From the NCBI GenBank assembly GCA_032353305.1, contig JAUCNG010374706.1, forward strand, positions 1-11,411: 11,411 bases of DNA, written 5' to 3'. The notes below the pieces were generated by a model. The model saw nothing but the letters and a program-made list of their open reading frames with translations, was not told the origin of the DNA and ran no database searches. The position numbers and the translations under genes were made by a program. Within the stretch, counting starts at the first letter, position 1. Each line of letters begins with the position of its first letter. Positions 1 to 6,600 of the stretch are shown piece by piece. The DNA comes from Cephalothrix spiralis. Taxonomy: Eukaryota > Nemertea > Palaeonemertea > Archinemertea > Cephalotrichidae.

Positions 1-300
1 AAGCCAAAAACCAACATTTTTCCCGACACTAAAATACAAGCATGATATCGCCTTTTTAACAATCGTGTATATTATATTAGTCTGCTAAAGAAGACGAACG
101 GTCAGGTAACCAGTCTACAGGCCCCATGACCAACCATTAGGTTCGGAATTCTAAATATATCCTTAAGTATATTAATATTATATGCAAAAATCTGTACAGG
201 ATCTACATACAAAACATAAAAATCAGAGCTAGTCGTGCGTAATAAGGCTTCGTATAAGGTCACTCTTTTACTTAACCGAAACGATTCAAAATTTTGTGAG
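1..300 (-). other. 3' flank of zinc-finger copy A, homologous to that of copy B
   Basis: This stretch has no gene. Several blocks match the 3' flank of copy B at about 937-1110 in the same order: a block around TTCCCGA and AAGCATGATAT, then ACAATC, then TATGCAAAAATC, then ACATACAAAACATAAAAATC, then GAGCTAG followed by CGT and ATAAGG. It is therefore the 3' UTR or downstream flank of the duplicated zinc-finger gene. Relative to copy B, about 100 bases (roughly 79-180) are inserted between TATTAT-like sequences. The AATAAA seen in copy B reads AATATA here, so its polyadenylation signal may be weakened. Confidence 0.65.
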
Positions 301-344
301 CTTGTTCCTATACTAAGATCTTCTGACCATACGAATCTAAGATA

Positions 345-870
345 TCAATGAGGATATTTAAAAGGACGTCGTCCTTCATGAACTGTTTGATCATGACTTT
401 TGAGGTGTCCCGCAGTTTTGAAGCAATAATCACATTTAGAACATTTAAATGGTCTCCGCTCATGAACTGTTTCAATGTGAAATTTGAGGTTTCCCGCTTG
501 ACCGAAGCCAGAATCACATTGAGAACATTTAAAAGGACGTCGCTCTTCATGAACTGTTCCAATATGAGTTTTAAGGGTTCCTGCACTTCCGAAGTATGAA
601 TCACATTGAGAGCATTTAAAAGGACGTTGTCCTTCATGAACTGTTTGAACATGAATTTTGAGGTGTCCCGCACTTCTGAAGCAAGAATCACATTGAGAGC
701 ATTTAAAAGGAAGTCGCCCTCCATGAACTGTTTGCACATGCCGCCTGAGATCTGTCGTCGTTCCAAAGCCAGAATCACATTAAGAGCATTTAAACGAACG
801 GCAGTTGAAAATGATGTCGCGACTGACTGTTTTTCAGACTTTTTCAAGTTGTCACGCCTGAAAATTTCTT
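345..870 (-). pseudogene. C2H2 zinc-finger gene copy A, 5'-truncated and probably decayed
   Basis: Reading the minus strand from about 780 to 345 gives four complete C2H2 fingers (CSQCDSCF, CSQCDSYF, CSQCDSGF and CSKCDYCF types) joined by EGQRPFK, EERRPFK and a one-residue-short ERRPFK linker. They are preceded by a fifth finger in which the usual Gln codon CAA between the two cysteines has become TAA (780-782). The frame ends FKYPH-stop (345-347), with Tyr where the first cysteine of a further finger would be. Upstream, around 810-880 and in a shifted frame, the residues EIFRRDNLKK resemble a finger helix, but cysteines and histidines are missing. I see no start codon with a clean frame into the fingers. 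C2H2 fingers of this linker type normally bind DNA in the nucleus. A start in an unseen upstream exon could still make a short four-finger protein, so pseudogene status is likely, not certain. Confidence 0.65.
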
Positions 871-1123
871 GATATGTCAGGGAAACGTCATGGAAATGGA
901 ATTTTGTTTTCAGAAAGTTGTGGTCACACTGACTGTGTTTCCCGAAACAAAAATTAAAGCATGATATTGAATTTTCAACAATCATGTTTATTATGCAAAA
1001 ATCACCAATTTGTACATGTTCTATATACATTTGTACAACATACAAAACATAAAAATCCGAGCTAGACTTGCGTGATAAGGCTACATTTTTAGGTCACACG
1101 TCTACACATCTGTGATATAAACC
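871..1123 (-). other. 3' UTR and downstream flank of zinc-finger copy B, and junction with copy A
   Basis: There is no coding sequence supported here. Bases from about 937 to 1110 match the flank of copy A (1-300) block by block and include a minus-strand AATAAA (987-992). The junction with the degraded 5' end of copy A lies around 870-940. The other long open frame crossing this area is a frame shadow of the finger repeats. Confidence 0.6.
987..992 (-). terminator. Polyadenylation signal AATAAA for zinc-finger copy B
   Basis: The plus-strand TTTATT reads AATAAA on the gene's strand, about 130 bases after the last stop codon of the finger array (1124-1126). It lies in the flank conserved between the two gene copies, where copy A has AATATA. 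Position and motif suit a poly(A) signal; cleavage has not been shown. Confidence 0.5.
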
Positions 1124-1669
1124 TCATTTGATTTCGATGACACCTTGCAGAGAAATAAGGGGTAGCTCTTCATGAACTTTTTTAAAGTGAATTTTGAGGT
1201 TGCTCGCTCTTGTGAAGCAAGAATCGCATTGAGAACATTTAAAAGAACGTCGCTCATTATGAACTATTTGCACATGACGCTTGAGAGTTATCGCTATTCC
1301 AAAGCAAGAATCACATTGAGAGCATTTATAAGGACGTCGCTTTTCATGAACTGTTTGCACATGGCACTTCAGGGTTCCTACGTGACCGAAGCAAGAATCA
1401 CATTGAGAACATTAAAAAAGACGTCGCCCTTCATGAACTGTGTGCACATGACGTCTGAGCTATGATGCTGTTCCGAAGCAAGAATCACATGTGGAGCATT
1501 TAAAAGGACGTCACTCTTCATGAACTGTGTGCACATGACGTCTGAGCTATGATGCTGTTCCGAAGCAAGAATCACATGTGGATCATTTAAAAGGACGTCA
1601 CTCTTCATGAACTTGTTCAATATGAGTTTTAAGGTGTCCCATTTTACCGAAGCAAGAATCACATTGAGA
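1124..1669 (-). pseudogene. Decayed six-finger tail of zinc-finger copy B
   Basis: The frame of the nine-finger gene continues past its TGA (1670-1672) with six more 29-residue units. All six still show the C2H2 spacing, but the stretch carries six further in-frame stops: TGA 1598-1600, TGA 1583-1585, TAG 1547-1549, TGA 1511-1513, TAG 1460-1462 and TAA 1412-1414. Most are single-base changes of common unit codons: TGT to TGA in the first cysteine, CGA to TGA in the linker, and a changed FK codon pair giving TTT TAA. The last two fingers (CSQCDSCFGIA and CSQCDSCFTRA types) are intact and end HEELPLISLQGVIEIK-stop, which looks like an ancestral C-terminus, with the poly(A) signal shortly after. 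All three stop codons occur, so a variant genetic code does not explain this. It is either the long 3' UTR of a truncated gene or part of a whole-gene pseudogene. Confidence 0.8.
1431..1604 (-). repeat. Recent 87-bp finger duplication carrying shared stop codons
   Basis: Bases 1431-1517 and 1518-1604 are two adjacent finger units offset by exactly 87 bases and nearly identical; within the aligned part I find one clear difference (GAGCATTT versus GATCATTT). Both contain the same TAG in the finger and the same TGA in the linker. The single difference changes the first cysteine codon of the second unit from TGC to TGA. The duplication therefore came after the frame was already broken. Confidence 0.85.
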
Positions 1670-2473
1670 TCATTTAAAAGGACGTCGCCCTTCATGAACT
1701 GTTTCAATATGAGTTTTAAGGGTTCCCGCTCGACCGAAGCAAACGTCACATTGAGGACATTTAAAAGGACGTCGCCCTTCATGAACTGTTTGCACATGAC
1801 GCCTGAGATCTGTCGCTATTCCAAAGCAAGAATCACATTGGGGGCATTTATAAGGACGTCGACCTTCATGAACTGTTTGCACATGCTTTTTGATGTATCC
1901 AGCACGACCGGTGCTGAAATCACAATGAGGGCATTTAAAAGGACGTCGCCCTTCATGAACTGTTTCAATATGAGTTTTAAGGGTTCCCGCTCGACCGAAG
2001 CAAAAGTCACATTGAGGACATTTAAAAGGACGTTGTCCTTCATGAACTGTTTGCACATGACACCTGAGAGATGTCGCTATTCCAAAGCAAGAATCACATT
2101 TAGAGCATTTATAAGGACGTCTACCTTCATGAACTGTTTGTACATGCTTTTTGATGTATACAGCACGACCGGTGCTGAAATCACAATGAGGGCATTTAAA
2201 AGGTCGCCGCCCTTCATGAACTGTTTGAACATGACTTGTGAGGTGTCCCGCAGTTTTGAAGCAATAATCACATTGAGAACATTTGAAAGGACGTCGTCCT
2301 TCATGAACTGTTTCCAAATGACCTTTGAGTTGTCCTGCATGGCCGAAACAAGAATCACATTGGGGACATTTAAAAGGTCGCCGGCCTTCATGAACTGTCT
2401 GTATATGTTTCTTTGCGTAGCTTGCTGAGGAAAAAATCTTACAGCATATTGTGCATTTCTTTCCACCGGGCAT
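1670..2473 (-). CDS. C2H2 zinc-finger protein with nine tandem fingers (copy B)
   Basis: The 267-residue product is almost entirely C2H2 zinc fingers, expected to bind DNA in the nucleus; its target and the rest of its biology are unknown. Finger 1 (residues 7-28, CTICCKIF) is divergent and follows a short MPGGKK start. Fingers 2-9 begin at residues 36, 65, 94, 123, 152, 181, 210 and 239, each C-x2-C-x12-H-x4-H with EGRRPFK/YK or EGQRPFK linkers, close to the classic TGEKPF linker. Fingers 4 and 7 have Thr for the usual core Phe and Ile for Leu. No KRAB, ZAD, SCAN, BTB or SET domain is visible. The ATG at 2473 has A at -3 and is the first Met after an in-frame TAA, but an acceptor-like TTTCTATAG lies about 30 bases upstream, so a spliced 5' exon is possible. 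The frame stops at a TGA replacing the first Cys codon of a tenth finger, so the protein looks truncated compared with its ancestor. Confidence 0.8.
   Translation of the reverse strand: MPGGKKCTICCKIFSSASYAKKHIQTVHEGRRPFKCPQCDSCFGHAGQLKGHLETVHEGRRPFKCSQCDYCFKTAGHLTSHVQTVHEGRRPFKCPHCDFSTGRAVYIKKHVQTVHEGRRPYKCSKCDSCFGIATSLRCHVQTVHEGQRPFKCPQCDFCFGRAGTLKTHIETVHEGRRPFKCPHCDFSTGRAGYIKKHVQTVHEGRRPYKCPQCDSCFGIATDLRRHVQTVHEGRRPFKCPQCDVCFGRAGTLKTHIETVHEGRRPFK
1673..2194 (-). repeat. Tandem duplication of a three-finger block (2 x 261 bp)
   Basis: Fingers 4-6 (1934-2194) and fingers 7-9 (1673-1933) are copies offset by exactly 261 bases. The order of types is the same in each: a STGRA finger, a CFGIAT finger, then a CFGRAGTLKT finger. 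Long runs are identical at base level. The blocks differ at seven of 87 residues, and three of these changes sit at predicted DNA-contact positions. This is a recent internal expansion by unequal exchange or slippage. Confidence 0.88.
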
Positions 2474-3516
2474 ATTGTTGAGTATGAAATATGAAATATT
2501 ACTATAGAAATAATTAATGATTAACTTGCATTAGATATTTGATGTCCGTTATGTATCCAATTTATTGCACTATATAACTACGACTATACCATAATGAAAT
2601 CCAAACTCTTAATGAATAAAGGGTTATTTCTTAGCACGATCCAACTCATTTTCAGAATATTTCGATACATTCAAGTGTCCAAGAGGGCTTCAATTATTTT
2701 TTGTATGCTATATTGCTGGCCCGCTTGGTGACCGGATATAATATGTGCTGGGATAGATGTAACTGTACGAGGACTTGCTGGCCACTTATAAGATCTTATA
2801 AAGCGAAGAGTGAAAATGGTTGGTTCGGCATGCAATTAACGATTGTGTTCGAGACGAATAGCGAATAAAAGTTAATATATATTTTATAAAAGGGCTAAAA
2901 AGTTTGATTAGCAGTTAAAGGTGCAGTAGATCGTAAACAATAACATTAGAACAATAGATTCCAGATTGATTATCAACTTAAGTCCTTGTAAACTATACTG
3001 ACCAAAGAGTTATGTTGAGTTACATGCATGTATTGATCTGTATTAGACATACTTTCACCATCTTTAAAGTACTAATAGCCCATCAGATATAAAGCAAATA
3101 ACTATAACTTTCACTTTCAACCGCATAATAGGTAAGGGAACTGGTCTTACCGGGCCCATTGAGACTGATATAATGCCCTTGTGCCCTGCGGCTTTTATTC
3201 AGACTGATTTGCTCAGTTGTTCCAAGTAGTGACGTTATCATATCACAAGGACTGCATGAATAGTGTGTGTGATGTGTGCCCTAAACTGCCCTCAACTGTA
3301 AATCAAAGGCTATTGCCAACGGTTTGATTTGTATTGAAAACAGCTTATGCACCGAAAAATCCCTGAGAGGTATTCGATAACCGCAATGCAGAGTTGTCGG
3401 TGAGGCGGTTCCAAGGTTATCATATTATGATCGGCCTCCAAGACGTATGTCACTGAAGATCCTAACAAATCATGCTTGTATAGTAGGTACAAATGATTTC
3501 CTGTTTATTCTTTCAG
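2474..3516. other. Intergenic or upstream LYAR intron sequence, no gene seen
   Basis: I read both strands of this stretch of about 1 kb and found no supportable coding exon, RNA gene or repeat. In particular I could not find the Cys/His pattern of the N-terminal LYAR zinc-finger domain. The last bases before 3517 form the polypyrimidine tract and acceptor of the first recognised LYAR exon, so at least the right edge is intron. Confidence 0.5.
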
Positions 3517-3603
3517 AATTTTTTGAGAAACAGTTTTAGAGGTTACGATTACAAGTTATTCGGGCAAGCTTGGGATATCATCGAGAAACATGCAAACGAA
3601 ATG
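3517..3603 (+). CDS. LYAR exon a (first recognised)
   Basis: This is a 29-codon, phase 0-0 exon. The acceptor tract is CTGTTTATTCTTTCAG and the donor is ATG|GTAAGT. The product reads NFLRNSF...FGQAWDIIEKHANEM, matching the family's conserved segment after the zinc fingers that is rich in Phe, Trp and Asn. Because it begins in phase 0, the preceding exon must end on a whole codon. Confidence 0.87.
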
Positions 3604-6600
3604 GTAAGTTTAGAATCGTTATCACTTCAAGCAATGTTCACGAACGAATAATACAGTAGGCCCTATGTCCAAATGAAAATGGAACCAGTTAGTTATACAA
3701 TATACATGTACACAATTGGACAAATGGGCGAGGGCGATATTTGTACAATTTTCGCCCCCCCCCCACACGGTTTTGCATATTGGCGGGTAGTTGACCCCCA
3801 CAAATTATATATGTCTGGGAAGGTCTTGGAAAATGCTGATCCATTGGGGGGTTTAGATTTTTGCCCCACCCACTTGGTGGAAGTGGGGGGCAAAAAACAT
3901 GATTTTTAATTTAGGGAAATCACGTTTTTTGCCCCCACCCAAACTAATTTTTTTTAAATTTAAATTTTTTATTAGCAAACAATAACAAAATAGCAACTGT
4001 CCGGTTATCCATGACAGGCGTAAAAATCACCATGATTACAATCTGTATAAAAGTTCAGTCAAACTAAGTGGGTGGGGCGAAAATCTAAACCCCCCGATCA
4101 GCATTTTCCAAGACCTTTCCAATTGAATTGAATTGAAAATGGTTCAAATATCGCCCTCGCCAATGTGTATAACATAATGTAACATATATATTTTGATAAT
4201 TTCGGAAAGTATGCCCGTTCTGCATTCTCATATGCAGAGGTTTTTTTTTGAGGCGTCTAAAAATAAACGTATGTAGATGAATCGAAGCTGCCCCTGGGTA
4301 CAAGATGGGTCTTCTGTTCCGAATAAAAAGACTTCGCGCAGATCCGTTCATAACTAATAAGGGAGGTACATCTACATCGATTCTCCCGAAAAACCTCATT
4401 TTCAGATACCCAGCCTAAATTGCACCATAAATTTCCATCGCACAGAAATTGTACTTTATTTTAGTGCAATCTCATTTAAGGATAGTGATTTAAAAAAGAA
4501 ATTGATTCTAAAAATTTCTAAAAGTTATTTTATATTCAAGGGAATTTTTAGGTGGGAAAATCAAAGTTCATGTTGTAGCTCATTTGTTTTTGAACGGATT
4601 TGCGCCAAATTTTTATGACTTAGATGAGAAGACCATATTCTTTCTAGTAATCACTCAAATACATGAATATATTTTGGTGAATAAATTTTGGTGAATAAAT
4701 TATGTATTTATTATTTTTTACGTAACATTAGCGTAGGAAAAAATGCCGTTTTGATTATCCAAACTAATATTTTTCCCAGGGAGTCAGGAGTTTTCGGGGA
4801 CTAAAACGGCGAAACGCCTTGCCCGACCAGCAGGGGAGAGCTCTGTATCACGATTCATTGCGAGTGTAGAAATATCCTACAATGATTTAGTCGACTATTC
4901 AATTTTTTTAGAGACAGGCAAAGCAGCAGCAGGAAGCTGATGAGAAAAAGAATGGTGCGCCAAAACCTGACGCGGAGGAGAAGGTATCGGAAGAAATCTC
5001 GGAAGAATTAGACGAGAAGAAGAAATCTAAAAGAGAAAAGAAAGAAGAAAGACGAAAGAACCAATCAAAACCGGACAAAAAAGGTAATTGATTATAATTA
5101 TATAGAAATTTAGTAGTGGCCGTGGGACAAGGACCTCCTGGGCCCGGAAAAATCATAGTTCGAAGTATGCCGTCTGCCTATATATACCCCGCACTCGTGT
5201 TTTCTATACACAGGTTTATGGAACTTTTGGCGTACAACCTTCATTCCCCAGTTTTCGCGGCGTACAACCTTCATTCACCAGTTTTCGGCCTCCCCGCGAA
5301 AATCTCTGAAGTGCGGGCCTAAACCCCATCAACCCTTATATTTTTAGAAAGCTTGTGTAAATTCAAGATTCAAGTTTATATTTTCGAAAGTGTCGAGCGC
5401 GTTTTGGGGCCTCAGGGGCCAATACAATTTTGGGAACCTTATAAAAAATGTAAATTTGGCTCCTGAGGCCTTAAAGTGAGCCCGACTCGTTTGAAAATAT
5501 AAACTTGAACCTAAATTTTCCACAAGCTTTCCAAAAATATAAGGTTTAATGGGGTTTAGGCCCGCACTTCCGAGATTTTCGCGGGGGGCCGAACACTATT
5601 ATTATATTTTAAGAGAACTACCGAATGCATCTGTAATTTTCTATCAGCTGCTTACGCATTTACTATATTCTCCATGCTTTTTAAGGTGTAAAATGAGCAG
5701 AGCAAATAAATTTAGAACTCTGAGGTCGAGGTCAAAAAGTCAAATTCGTTGTAGAGAGTTGCGGTTTATTTTAATGGATTGCTATAATGAAAATCGAAAC
5801 TTGCTAATGTATTTTTTGGTCTCTCCAGAGTAATTAGTTTCGCCTCTAGGGATCATTAAATGTCAAAACCACTCGATTTTGTATTTTGGCGAAAGCTAAG
5901 AATTTTTATTCAAAGTGAGCATCGGCGCGCAAAGTTTCACGAGACTATTTTACCCCACATTGATTCCATTCAACAAATTCATTTGTTGCCTCAATTTGTT
6001 TTAGATAAATCGAAAAAGACAAAGCGTAAGCACAGTGAGTGTGAGGAGAACGAGGAAAATATAGCCGCACCAAAAAAGAAGAAGAAAAAGAAAAAGGATG
6101 GTGATAAAAATAAAGAAGAGCCTGAGGAAGATATAAAAGGTACGTCCGGTTATGAATTCAGTTCGGAGACTTTTTTGTGGACGAGTATTTACTAATTGCG
6201 CGCTAAAAACGAGTACCTGACCGAGTCAAACAAATATACCAAGACCTAGATTAAGTATACCCAGGGTAGGGTTGGTGGCCCAGTCTACCTGGGCCAGGTG
6301 CCCACCAGTACTAGCTACTGGTTGCTTCCTACACATATAAAGTATACCCAGATCAGCCCAGATAGTGCAATTAGATGAGTAAATTGTCTGATGCTCAGAA
6401 CGGGCTCAAAATCATGAAAATGCTCGTTCAGGGCACAACCTCATTCTAAAGCGCCATCTGCGTACAAAAGCACCGAACTAATGAATTGCCTCCATTTTGA
6501 GGAATCATCATCATATATTTTGTCTTTAGACTAAATAAAAAGCCCTCTCTTTAATTATGCAAAGCACTGAAATATAGAGACAAAAATGGCAATAGAGTAC

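Noticed and set aside
308-1045. Minus-strand open frame of 245 codons containing repeated LNALNVI-type sequence
   Set aside because: It is a shifted-frame shadow of the zinc-finger repeats and runs through the 3' flank of copy B. The true frame shows C2H2 spacing. Similar shadows at 1378-1797, 1816-2058 and 2077-2466 were rejected for the same reason.
1124-1672. Stop codon readthrough or a variant genetic code in the finger tail
   Set aside because: TGA, TAG and TAA all occur in the tail, while the LYAR and mutarotase genes use ordinary stops, so decay is simpler.
1607-2428. Plus-strand open frame of 273 codons across the finger array
   Set aside because: The finger unit is 87 bases, a multiple of three, so any frame without a stop in one unit stays open across many. 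The peptide is a repeat of the antisense finger sequence and matches no known fold.
1124-2473. CRISPR array, from regular repeat spacing
   Set aside because: The regular 87-base period is a protein-coding C2H2 repeat with no constant repeat and variable spacer structure, in a genome with spliced genes.
3310-3492. 60-codon minus-strand open frame upstream of LYAR exon a
   Set aside because: It is short, has no recognisable domain and overlaps the approach to a clear acceptor on the other strand.
3673-4399. Small open frames within the intron 1 foldback region
   Set aside because: They lie in the inverted-repeat arms and on both strands of the same DNA, with low-complexity products, so they are structural by-products.
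5549-6004. Open frames in LYAR intron 2 (5549-5833 and the 5' part of 5860-6195)
   Set aside because: The first starts inside the foldback arm. The second is a chance upstream extension of exon c past a good acceptor, and the peptide has no LYAR similarity.
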